From: DATKCA01 sp035544675
Lineage (GTDB): Bacteria; Acidobacteriota; Thermoanaerobaculia; Gp7-AA8
Assembly (NCBI GenBank): GCA_035544675.1
Contig: DATKCA010000014.1
Coordinates: forward strand, 1-46,273
Direction of reading: 5' to 3'
Length of the DNA stretch: 46,273 nucleotides
Shown here: positions 15,049 to 23,106 of the stretch, piece by piece
Numbering within the stretch: position 1 is the stretch's first letter
Layout of the letters: each line of letters starts with the position of its first letter
Position numbers and translations under genes: made by a program
Notes under the pieces: generated by a model
The model's database searches: none
What the model was told of the DNA's origin: nothing
The model's input: only the letters and a program-made list of their open reading frames with translations

Positions 15049-16374
15049 CTAGAAGAGTGCCCGCCGCTTCGTCGCTTCCGCTGCCATTTGCGGCTCTGCT
15101 TCCTTAGCGAGTTTCGGCGACCATCGTGCCACATCCGCGTGGAATCGCCTCTGCGATTCGCCGCGCAGCGGGTCGGGGGTGATCGATTTCAGTTTCAGTG
15201 GATCGAGCCAGACCCCGCCGTCCCTGACGCGGTAGTCGAGGTGCGGCCCGGTAGCCATCCCTGACTTCCCGACGTAGCCGATCACATCGCCCTGCACGAC
15301 TTTCGTCCCCCGCTTGATGCCATCGGCAAAACGCGACAGGTGCAGGTAGTAGGTCTCGATCCGCGACGTGTGCCGGATCCGGATGTAGTTGCCTTCGCCC
15401 CGTTTGAACCTGGTCTCCAGGACCACGCCGTCCGCCGTGGTCATGACCGGCGTTCCGATCGGCGCCCCGTAGTCCACACCGTGATGGGGGCGGAAGTACT
15501 GCAGGATGGGATGGAACCGGCGCTTCGAGAATCCGGAGGTGATGCGCGAGAACTTCAGCGGCGCGCGAAGGAACTGCTTGCGCAGCGGTGTGCCCTGCCG
15601 CGCGTAGTACCCGGCCCGGCCGTCCGCCATCTCGTGGCGGAACGCCTCGTACGACGTGCCGTTATGGTTGAAGCGCGCGGCCACGATCGGGCCGTAGCCG
15701 ATGAGCTCCGGCCCGGCGAAGCGTTTGTCGACCACGAAGCTGAAGGAGTCGCCCTTCTGCAGCGAGAAGAAGTCGATGTCCCACTGGAAGACGTCCACGA
15801 GCTGCTGCACGACCTGCGGTCCTTCGCCGGCTCCGCGCAGTGCTTCGTAGAGCGACGTGTCGATGGTCGCGGACACGACCGACGTCACGGTCTCCACCTT
15901 CGCCGGCCGCACGTTGACCTCGAACTGGCCGTCGCTTCCGCGGACCGCCTCCAGGTCGCCCCAGCCCGCGACCTTCATCTGTACGGCGTCCACTTCGCGC
16001 TCCGCGTTGTAGTGGAATCGCACCAGGTGGCCCGGCCGCAGCCGGCGCAGGTCGATCGAGCGGCCGAATGCATTGGTCAGCACCGCGGTGTCGCGCCGCG
16101 AGAGGCCCCCCGTGTCCAGGATCCCGGCCAGCGTGTCGTTCTTCTCGAACGTGAGCACGACGGAGTGTTCGGGCAGCTGCCAGGACGGCGGCTCGGTCAG
16201 CTCTTCGTAGCGGGGCGCCGGAGTCACCATCGTGGCCGCCATCGTGGCGGCCGCGGTCTCCGGCTCGACTCTGGAGGCGGCCAGAAGGAGCGGAATGGCC
16301 ACAGGAAGGGCCGCCGCGAAGACCATGCGCGGACGCCTCACACCACCCCGTGCTGCCAGTCGTTTTCTAACCAT
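15049..16374 (-). CDS. M23 family metallopeptidase (MepM-like peptidoglycan endopeptidase)
   Basis: A 441-residue periplasmic protein. A basic N-terminus and hydrophobic segment (VFAAALPVAIPLLLAAS) form a signal peptide or anchor. Residues ~60-260 are the beta-rich N-terminal half seen in MepM/YebA proteins, including VVLTFEKNDTLAGILDTGGL (OapA/LysM-like). Residues ~285-390 are the LytM/M23 domain with zinc-site motifs HHGVDYGAPIGTPV and GPHLDYRV, plus TYYLHLSRF. The second motif has HLD instead of the usual HLH, so one expected His is replaced; the effect on activity is unclear. ATG 16372-16374 is preferred over the TTG one codon upstream. It probably cuts cross-links during wall growth. It is first of a minus-strand pair with the GHMP-kinase gene. 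Confidence 0.9.
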   Translation of the reverse strand: MVRKRLAARGGVRRPRMVFAAALPVAIPLLLAASRVEPETAAATMAATMVTPAPRYEELTEPPSWQLPEHSVVLTFEKNDTLAGILDTGGLSRRDTAVLTNAFGRSIDLRRLRPGHLVRFHYNAEREVDAVQMKVAGWGDLEAVRGSDGQFEVNVRPAKVETVTSVVSATIDTSLYEALRGAGEGPQVVQQLVDVFQWDIDFFSLQKGDSFSFVVDKRFAGPELIGYGPIVAARFNHNGTSYEAFRHEMADGRAGYYARQGTPLRKQFLRAPLKFSRITSGFSKRRFHPILQYFRPHHGVDYGAPIGTPVMTTADGVVLETRFKRGEGNYIRIRHTSRIETYYLHLSRFADGIKRGTKVVQGDVIGYVGKSGMATGPHLDYRVRDGGVWLDPLKLKSITPDPLRGESQRRFHADVARWSPKLAKEAEPQMAAEATKRRALF

Positions 16375-16411
16375 CAAACCGATGGAGGAATCGTATCAGA
16401 TCCACACACTG

Positions 16412-17245
16412 CTACTCGCCGGCGGGCTCCATGGAGAGCACCTGCATCTGCGACTTGTGCGCACGCTCGGCGAAGTCGTTGCGTTTGTACTCCGCGGGAA
16501 CGGTGAACATCGACTCGTCCGGTTTCGTCTCCCGGATCGACGTGACGGTCATCTCGCGCGTCCGGGTCCGCGAACTGGGAAGCTTCAGCTCGGACTGGCT
16601 GGCCCGGCGGACGGCGTTCGCGTCCGTCGTGGTGATGCGGATCGTCTGCTTGAGCGGGAAGCCTCTGATCTTCGAAGTCTCGGCCGCGATGATCTCGTCG
16701 ATCTCCGCATTCCCCGTCTGAATGCGGTTGGTGCCGAGGGCGTCGGTGATGTCACCGAAGCGGTTGGTCGTCCACTTGTCGATCTCCGTGCGGACGTTCT
16801 GGGTGAGCGGCATGCTCCCGAAGCGGACGGTGATCGTGTACGCGATCGTCTGGCGATAGTGCTCGGCGGGGATGCCGGCGATGATCTGCGTCTCCGGCAG
16901 GCGGATGATGTCGTGTTTCAGGTTCGCGATCGTGATGTCGCTCGATCCGATCGCGCTGGCGATGCCCAGCGTGTTCATCTCCGTGTACGCCTTCTGTTTC
17001 GGATCGACGAAGCGCAGCCGGCGCGCTCCGTCCGTGGAGAGAACGTAGGTTCCGGGTGGAAAGGCGTTGCCGGACCGGAAGTCGACGCGGGAGCGCGTGC
17101 CGTCGATCACCGCCTTCGCGCTGAAGTCGCTCGTCGGCGTCGCGCTGTTCGGCATCCTGTTGGTCTGGACGAACTCGTACTCGATTGCGGCAAAGGCCGG
17201 ACACGCTACAAGTGTCAGCGCCACACCCACCACCAGCATCTTCAT
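16412..17245 (-). CDS. Secreted protein, DUF4412-like
   Basis: A 277-residue exported protein of unknown function. Residues 1-19 are a signal peptide (MKMLVVGVALTLVACPAFAA). The Cys before PAFAA is not in a lipobox, so signal peptidase I cleavage is likely. The mature part is beta-rich, with segments such as AKAVIDGTRSRVDFRSGNAF, YVLSTDGARRLRFVDPKQKA and HYRQTIAYTITVRFG. These resemble LolA/DUF4412-type periplasmic proteins that carry a hydrophobic cleft; the match is weak. ATG 17243-17245 has GGAGG seven bases upstream on the minus strand. It is divergent from the large secreted protein across repeat array D. Confidence 0.7.
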   Translation of the reverse strand: MKMLVVGVALTLVACPAFAAIEYEFVQTNRMPNSATPTSDFSAKAVIDGTRSRVDFRSGNAFPPGTYVLSTDGARRLRFVDPKQKAYTEMNTLGIASAIGSSDITIANLKHDIIRLPETQIIAGIPAEHYRQTIAYTITVRFGSMPLTQNVRTEIDKWTTNRFGDITDALGTNRIQTGNAEIDEIIAAETSKIRGFPLKQTIRITTTDANAVRRASQSELKLPSSRTRTREMTVTSIRETKPDESMFTVPAEYKRNDFAERAHKSQMQVLSMEPAGE

Positions 17246-17600
<355 letters not shown>

Positions 17601-20600
17601 ATGCGTCTCGTGAGATCTCTGTGCGTTCTCGCACTCGTGAGCGTCCCGCTCAGCGCCAATACCACCGGCACGTGGTCGGGCACGTTCTCCGCCACCGTCC
17701 CGTGCGTGCTCGGCGGCCGGTCGCTCGAGATCGCCGGTCCCCTCACGCTGTTCATCGATGAGGTCGGGGGGAGGATCTTCTCGACCGGAGCGGCATTCGC
17801 CGCCTTTCCGGACAACGTGGCCTGCCAGGCCAAGGGCGCCGCGTCCGTACCTTTCAGTATCACCGGCAACATCAGCGGTCAGAACATCTCCGACACCGTG
17901 GTCCTGCTGCCTGCCGTCGGAGTCTTCCGGCCGACCGGCACGGTGGACGGTGACAGACTCACGCTGTCGGGCACGGGCGACCGCGGCGGCTCCTACAGCC
18001 TCAGCGCGGTCCGCATCGACGCGCAGAGCCCTCCGAAGTTCCGGACGTCGGAACGCTACAACGGCAGGTACACCTTCGATGGAGACTTTTCCTACCGCTG
18101 CAACAACATCGGCCGGCTCACGTCGAGCGGCGAGCTGATGCTGACCGTGGGGGACGTCGGCCGCGGAATCACCGGCGCGATCAGGATCAGTTCCTTCACG
18201 ACGGTCGGTCCGACGAACCCGGACGGCAGCTGCGGCACCTCGACGATGGACCCCGCCAATCAGTCCGTGCTGGGGACGCTGTCCGCGGGAATCGGCAACA
18301 CGGTGAACGGCTTCATAGGACTCGGCTTCGACTTCCTTCCGTTCAGCGGCTCGTTCGACCTCCTCAACTTCCGCGCCCGGGCGGATACGCCGGGCGGCGG
18401 GACATTCGAGTTCGCGTTGACGAACTCTTCTCCGCTGGTGCTTCCTGACATCCGGAGCTTCGTCTCGCTGCCCCCCACGATCGTCAAGGGCGAGCCGGCC
18501 CGCCTGGTCTGGCGCGCCGAGTTCGCTGACAAAGTGACGATCGACAACGGAATCGGTGATCAGCCTCCAGCCGGCTTCGTGCTGGTGCGACCGGATGCGA
18601 CGACCGTGTACACGCTGACGGCGATCAACACCGGAGGCTCTACCGTCCGGACGACGACGATCGCCGTGAGGAATGACCCGAACCTGCAGCTCGGCCGGTT
18701 CCCGCGCGGCTTCACGCAGGCGCCGGGCGTAGGGGGAGGGACGGATGCCTTCACGCTCATCAACCGCGGCGCAGGCCAGACCAGCGTCTCGCTCAACTCG
18801 GCCGACTCGTTTTACTCGTTCGCACCCACCTCGTTCGCGCTGGCGGCCGGCGCGGCGCAGACGGTGACGATCACCGGGCGGCCTTCCCCGCTCGGCGTGT
18901 ACCGCGGCGCGATCAACATCGCCGCGAGCGGCGGCGGGCGATCGGTCAGTCAGGTCCGCATCGGAATGGTCGTCTTGCCGGCGCAGCTGATCGGTTCCGT
19001 CCGGCCGCGCGTATCCGTCTCGCGCGCCGAGTCGAGCTCGCCCCAGGGAGAGGACGCGACCGCCACGATCTCGGTCACGAACGAAGGAACGGCTCCGCTC
19101 GTCGGCTTCGCGGTGTCGAACGTGCCGTTCATCGAGCCGGAGCAAGGGCTCATCACGATCTTCCCGAGCCAGACCGTGCCGGTCTCCTATTCGGTGAATG
19201 CCGCGATGCGGCCGCTCGACTCGCCGGTCGGCGCGGCGACCGGAACCTTGTCGCTTCGTTTCCTCGGCGGCGGAGCGCAGTTGACCACGCCGCCCGTTCA
19301 GACCACGCAGGCTCCGTCATCCGGCGGCTCCTCGGGCTCGGTGACGGTGGTGCACCTGGCCACGCCGGTGACCGGCCCCGGGATTCCACCGCCGCTGCTT
19401 CCCGGCGAGCTCGCCGTCTTCGTGTCGGGCCTCGGCAATCGCCCCAACGGCCTCGGAGACCTGCTCCTCGGCAACCAGGGGCCCTCTCCGCTCACATCGT
19501 TCGCTCTCTTCATCGCCGGATCGGGACTGGCATCGTCGGCGAGCATTCCGCAGCTCAGGCCGAACAGCACGATCGAGCTGCCCAGCCTCCTCAGGAACGT
19601 TCTCGGCTCCGCGGTGCCGAGCGGCACGGCGCAACTGCGAGGCGCCGACGCGGCCCGGACGTCGATCGCCGCGATCCAGTCGAATACTTCGTCGCCGGTG
19701 GGCACGTACTCGACGGCGCTGCCGGTGTTCCGCTCGGACAAGGCGACGCCGGCGAACAGCGCGATCATTCTCACCGGCCTCGAGAAAAGCAGCTCGGCAC
19801 AAACGAGTCTGTTCGTGCAGGAGACGACCGGCCTGGCCGGCTCCTTCACGATCGACTTTCTCGATGCCGAAGGCCGCGTGACGTCGTCACGCCCGGCGCA
19901 GGCGATCGAGGGATTCGGTTTCACGGAGCTGCTGGACGTGGTGCCGTCGTCTGCCAGGGCAGCGCGGATCGTCAACAGCTCGGAGTCGGCCTCGAAACTG
20001 GCGGCCTATGCGATGGTCAACAATCCCGTCACGAATGACGGATGGCTGGTCGTCGACCCCGACGCCGACAGCGCGTTGATCGTGCCGATCATGAGCGCAG
20101 GCAGCAGTGCCGGGACCGTGCTCCATGCCACGAATCGCACGAGCGCGACGGTGAATGCCACGATCGACCTCGTCGGTGGAAGCCCGCCCCCGCCCTCGCC
20201 GGGGTCGCGGCGGCGGGCCGTCCGGCGCGGGTCGTCGTCCGTGCCCGTGCTGCCGCAACAGAATCAGGAGACCCTCTCGATCGCTCCGCTGCAGACCGTG
20301 ACGATGAATCTCGGGAACACGCCCGGGTTCGTGCGGATCAGCGCGCCGCCGGGCGCGGTGAGCGCAGTGGGCCGCTCGGTCGTTCAAACCGGTGATTCCG
20401 CGTTCGGGACCGGGTTGCAGGCGGTGCCGGTGTCGGCCGCGCTCGGGGCCGGACAGGTCCGGCGATTTGCGGCCATCGACGACGCCTCGGCGGCATCGCG
20501 CGAGAACGCGGTACCGGCGACGTTCCGGACCAGCGTGCTGCTCGTCGAGGCAGGCAACTCCAGCGCGGTGGTGAAGCTCACGCTGCAGTTCACCGTCGCC

Positions 20601-20837
20601 ACCGGCTCGCTCGTGTCCAGCACCGCACGGCTGACGAAGGAGTACACGCTCGGCGCGGGAGAGTTCCTGCTCATCGGCGACCTCGGGCAGGAGCTCGTCG
20701 GTCCGAGCCGCGGGTCGATCGGAGACCTGCGCAATGCCACGCTGGACGTCGAAGTGGTGAGCGGGTCGGGACGCGTCATCCCGTTCGTCCAGTCGATCGA
20801 CAACGGCTCCGGCGACTCGGTCGTCCGGATCGAATAA
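17601..20837 (+). CDS. Very large secreted beta-sandwich repeat protein
   Basis: A 1078-residue exported protein, family not recognised. Residues 1-19 are a signal peptide (VRSLCVLALVSVPLSA). The rest is rich in Ser, Thr, Gly and Val. About 280-360 is an Ig-like region (LPPTIVKGEPARLVWRAEFA, TTVYTLTAINTGGSTVRTTT). About 365-460 resembles the ASPM/SPD-2/Hydin-type beta sandwich (FALAAGAAQTVTITGRPSPL, then GVYRGAINIAASGGG). About 475-580 is a further CARDB-like domain (ATISVTNEGTAPLVGFAVSN). Near residue 865 a low-complexity linker PPPPSPGSRRRAVRRG occurs. No C-terminal sorting motif, membrane anchor or autotransporter barrel is visible. ATG 17601 is chosen because it begins the signal peptide; upstream in-frame codons run into the repeat array. 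The role could be adhesion or surface layering; this is a guess from domain type. Confidence 0.75.
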   Translation: MRLVRSLCVLALVSVPLSANTTGTWSGTFSATVPCVLGGRSLEIAGPLTLFIDEVGGRIFSTGAAFAAFPDNVACQAKGAASVPFSITGNISGQNISDTVVLLPAVGVFRPTGTVDGDRLTLSGTGDRGGSYSLSAVRIDAQSPPKFRTSERYNGRYTFDGDFSYRCNNIGRLTSSGELMLTVGDVGRGITGAIRISSFTTVGPTNPDGSCGTSTMDPANQSVLGTLSAGIGNTVNGFIGLGFDFLPFSGSFDLLNFRARADTPGGGTFEFALTNSSPLVLPDIRSFVSLPPTIVKGEPARLVWRAEFADKVTIDNGIGDQPPAGFVLVRPDATTVYTLTAINTGGSTVRTTTIAVRNDPNLQLGRFPRGFTQAPGVGGGTDAFTLINRGAGQTSVSLNSADSFYSFAPTSFALAAGAAQTVTITGRPSPLGVYRGAINIAASGGGRSVSQVRIGMVVLPAQLIGSVRPRVSVSRAESSSPQGEDATATISVTNEGTAPLVGFAVSNVPFIEPEQGLITIFPSQTVPVSYSVNAAMRPLDSPVGAATGTLSLRFLGGGAQLTTPPVQTTQAPSSGGSSGSVTVVHLATPVTGPGIPPPLLPGELAVFVSGLGNRPNGLGDLLLGNQGPSPLTSFALFIAGSGLASSASIPQLRPNSTIELPSLLRNVLGSAVPSGTAQLRGADAARTSIAAIQSNTSSPVGTYSTALPVFRSDKATPANSAIILTGLEKSSSAQTSLFVQETTGLAGSFTIDFLDAEGRVTSSRPAQAIEGFGFTELLDVVPSSARAARIVNSSESASKLAAYAMVNNPVTNDGWLVVDPDADSALIVPIMSAGSSAGTVLHATNRTSATVNATIDLVGGSPPPPSPGSRRRAVRRGSSSVPVLPQQNQETLSIAPLQTVTMNLGNTPGFVRISAPPGAVSAVGRSVVQTGDSAFGTGLQAVPVSAALGAGQVRRFAAIDDASAASRENAVPATFRTSVLLVEAGNSSAVVKLTLQFTVATGSLVSSTARLTKEYTLGAGEFLLIGDLGQELVGPSRGSIGDLRNATLDVEVVSGSGRVIPFVQSIDNGSGDSVVRIE

Positions 20838-20868
20838 ACGGCCAAACCGAGGCGTTGTCGGGCCAGTC

Positions 20869-21552
20869 ATGATCAAACAAATCGTCGTCGCGGCCGCAGC
20901 CGTCGCGGTCATCCACATCAGTCCGCTTGCCGCGGCCCCGAAGAAAGCCCCCCCTGTCACCCTCGAGTCCGTCATCAAGAAGGTCCAGGAGCAGCAGCGG
21001 AAGACTCAGACCATCCAGGCCGAGTTCCGGCAGGAGAAAGAGCTGGCGCTGCTCGCCAAACCGGAGGTCTCGACGGGCACGTTCGTGTTCTCCAAGCCGA
21101 ACAACGTGCTGTGGTCGTACCGCGCGCCCAGGCGCGTGCAGATGCTGATCGCCGACGGGACGCTGACGACGTATTACCCCGATCTGTCGAAGGCGGAGCG
21201 GATCGACGTGCGGCGGTTCGAGGATCGCATCTTCAAATACATGGGCGCGTCGGGAGCCATCGACGAACTGGCCCGCTACTTCGACTTCACGTTCACCGAC
21301 ACCGAAACGAACCCGTTCTGGGTTCTCGATCTCGCTCCGAAGAACCGCGCCGTGGGGCGCCGGGTCAGGAGCATCAAGCTCTGGATCGACAAGTCCACCT
21401 ACGTCGCGTCGAAGTTCGAGTATGTCGAAGGCGACGGCGACATCACGCGTTACGAGTTCACGAACGTGAGGCTCAACCAGCCAATCGAGCAGGCGCGGTT
21501 CACCCTGACTCTTCCGCCGACCGTCAAGGTCGAGCAGATGAAGATTCAGTGA
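20869..21552 (+). CDS. lolA: Outer-membrane lipoprotein carrier protein LolA
   Basis: A 227-residue periplasmic chaperone that carries lipoproteins from the LolCDE exporter to the outer membrane. Residues 1-22 form a signal peptide (IVVAAAAVAVIHISPLAAA). The mature protein has family features: KTQTIQAEFRQEKELALLAK, STGTFVFSKPNNVLWSYRAP (the FxxxKPxxxRW-like core) and LDLAPKN. ATG 20869 begins 31 bases after the large secreted protein gene, without a strong Shine-Dalgarno sequence. LolB and LolCDE are not in the window. It supports a diderm cell with an outer membrane. Confidence 0.9.
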   Translation: MIKQIVVAAAAVAVIHISPLAAAPKKAPPVTLESVIKKVQEQQRKTQTIQAEFRQEKELALLAKPEVSTGTFVFSKPNNVLWSYRAPRRVQMLIADGTLTTYYPDLSKAERIDVRRFEDRIFKYMGASGAIDELARYFDFTFTDTETNPFWVLDLAPKNRAVGRRVRSIKLWIDKSTYVASKFEYVEGDGDITRYEFTNVRLNQPIEQARFTLTLPPTVKVEQMKIQ

Positions 21553-21645
21553 GTTTCATCCCGAGCGTAGCGAGGGATCTGGGGAGAGGGCGGTGCGGCG
21601 TCTTACCGCCCACAGGCCCGGATTCCTCGCTACGCCCGGAATGAC
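21552..21645. repeat. TCATTCCGAGCGTAGCGAGG palindromic repeat, copy 2
   Basis: The left arm TTTCATCCCGAGCGTAGCGA (21554-21573, continuing GGGATC) and the right arm, GGATTCCTCGCTACG then CCCGGAATGACA, are reverse complements with few mismatches. An inner GGGCGGT/ACCGCCC pair adds a second stem. The element spans from the lolA stop to the first codons of tgt, and the final ATGACA of the right arm contains the tgt start codon at 21641. Confidence 0.85.
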
Positions 21646-22783
21646 ATTCCGCCTTCTCAACACCGACGGCGCGGCCCGCCGCGGTGAGATCACCACGGCG
21701 CACGGCACGGTTCAGACACCGGTGTTCATGCCGGTCGGAACGCTCGGCTCGGTCAAGAGCCTCACCACCGAGCAGCTGGCCGGCCTCGGCCCCGAGATCA
21801 TCCTCAACAACACCTACCACCTCATGCTGCGGCCGGGCGTCGACCTGCTCGAGCAGCTGGGCGGCGTGCATCGCTTCATGAACTGGGACCGCGCCGTGCT
21901 GTCCGACTCGGGCGGATTCCAACTCTTCTCGCTCTCGAAGATCCGCAAGGTGCGCGAGGACGGCGTCGAGTTCCGCAGCCACATCGACGGATCGAAGCAC
22001 TTCCTGTCGCCGGAGCGCTCGATCGAGATTCAGACGCGGATGGGCGTCGACATCGCCATGGCCTTCGACGAGTGTCCGGGCTACGGCTGGTCGCGCGACG
22101 AAGTGGAGCGGTCGATGGAGCTGACCCACCGGTGGGCGAAACGGTGTCTGGAGGCGAGAGGAGGACAGGCAATCCTGCCTGTCCGGACAGACAGGATTGT
22201 CTGTCCTCCACCCGATCTCTTCGGCATCGTGCAGGGCGGGATCCATCCCGACCTCCGGAAACGGAGCGTCGAGGCCATCGCCGCGCTGCCGTTCGAGGGG
22301 GTCGCCATCGGCGGGCTCTCCGTCGGGGAGCCGAAGGGGGAGATGCTCGACACGCTCCGTTACACCGCCCCGCTTCTGCCCGCGGACCGGCCGCGCTATC
22401 TCATGGGCGTGGGGACGCCGGAGGACCTCCTGGAGGGGGTGGCGGCCGGGATCGACATGTTCGACTGCGTAATGCCGACGCGGAACGCGCGCAACGGGTC
22501 CCTCTTCACGAGCGTGGGAAAGGTTGCCATCAAGAATGCGCAGTACGCGGCGGATGAAGGCCCACTCGATCCCGCCTGCGGCTGCATGACCTGCCGCACC
22601 GTCTCACGGGCCTATCTGCGGCACCTGTACGTAAATGGTGAAATTGCCGCGTCCGTCTACAACACCATCCATAATCTCTCGTTCTACCTTGACTTGATGA
22701 AGGGGATGCGGCAGGCTATCGCGTCCAATTCTTTCAAGCACTTCCGCGAAGCTTTCCTGTCGCGGTCAACACGGGAACCATGA
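21641..22783 (+). CDS. tgt: Queuine/preQ1 tRNA-guanine transglycosylase
   Basis: A 380-residue cytosolic enzyme that swaps guanine-34 for preQ1 in tRNAs with GUN anticodons (queuosine pathway). Signatures present: SDSGGFQLFSLSKIRKVRED, MAFDEC (nucleophile-region Asp), LFGIVQGG, GGLSVGEPKGEM, CVMPTRNARNG with the catalytic Asp just before it, and the zinc ligands CGCMTC...H. ATG 21641 gives the canonical MTFRLLNTDG start; upstream in-frame codons belong to the palindromic repeat. Between RCLEA and LFGIVQGG there are about 20 residues where Bacillus-type Tgt has about 8. The extra part is encoded by a 50-base palindrome (22160-22209). The stop overlaps the yajC start (ATGA). Confidence 0.96.
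   Translation: MTFRLLNTDGAARRGEITTAHGTVQTPVFMPVGTLGSVKSLTTEQLAGLGPEIILNNTYHLMLRPGVDLLEQLGGVHRFMNWDRAVLSDSGGFQLFSLSKIRKVREDGVEFRSHIDGSKHFLSPERSIEIQTRMGVDIAMAFDECPGYGWSRDEVERSMELTHRWAKRCLEARGGQAILPVRTDRIVCPPPDLFGIVQGGIHPDLRKRSVEAIAALPFEGVAIGGLSVGEPKGEMLDTLRYTAPLLPADRPRYLMGVGTPEDLLEGVAAGIDMFDCVMPTRNARNGSLFTSVGKVAIKNAQYAADEGPLDPACGCMTCRTVSRAYLRHLYVNGEIAASVYNTIHNLSFYLDLMKGMRQAIASNSFKHFREAFLSRSTREP
22160..22209. repeat. 50-base palindrome inserted in frame within tgt
   Basis: The left arm begins GGAGGACAGGCAATCCTGCC (22160-22179) and ends GTCC. The right arm begins GGACAGACAGGATTGTCTGT (22185-22204) and ends CCTCC. The 25-base arms pair with only two non-Watson-Crick positions and no loop. Each arm contains a smaller hairpin (GGACAGACA/TGTCTGTCC in the right arm). 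It starts exactly on a codon boundary and is read as GGQAILPVRTDRIVCPP, with no stop in the tgt frame. No second copy was seen in the window. Confidence 0.9.
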
Positions 22784-23076
22784 CCATCATCGCCTTACTA
22801 CAGAGCGACGCTCTCATCGCCAACATCCTGCCGATCGTGGCGATCGGGCTGGTGTTCTACTTCATCGTCATTGCCCCGGCGAACAAGCAGCGGAAGAAGA
22901 CTCAGGAGATGCTGAGCTTGCTGAAAAAGGGCGACCGGGTCCTCACCACGAGCGGGATTTACGGGACCGTCCAGGGTGTTGAGGCCGACGTCGTATTCCT
23001 GAAGATTGCCGAGAATGTAAAAATCAAGGTCGCGCGTTCTGCCATTGCCAGCTTGATCGCCGGCGAAGGCGAATAG
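22780..23076 (+). CDS. yajC: Preprotein translocase accessory subunit YajC
   Basis: A 98-residue inner-membrane protein that associates with SecDF. One membrane helix (NILPIVAIGLVFYFIVIAP) is followed by the family motif RKKTQEMLSLLKKGDRVLTT, then SGIYGTVQGVEAD and a short beta-rich cytosolic tail. The start ATG 22780 overlaps the tgt stop, so it is translationally coupled. Order tgt-yajC-secD-secF is conserved in many bacteria. Confidence 0.95.
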   Translation: MTIIALLQSDALIANILPIVAIGLVFYFIVIAPANKQRKKTQEMLSLLKKGDRVLTTSGIYGTVQGVEADVVFLKIAENVKIKVARSAIASLIAGEGE

Positions 23077-23106
23077 CAGCGCCGCCCCCCGTTCCTGGAG
23101 GAACTC

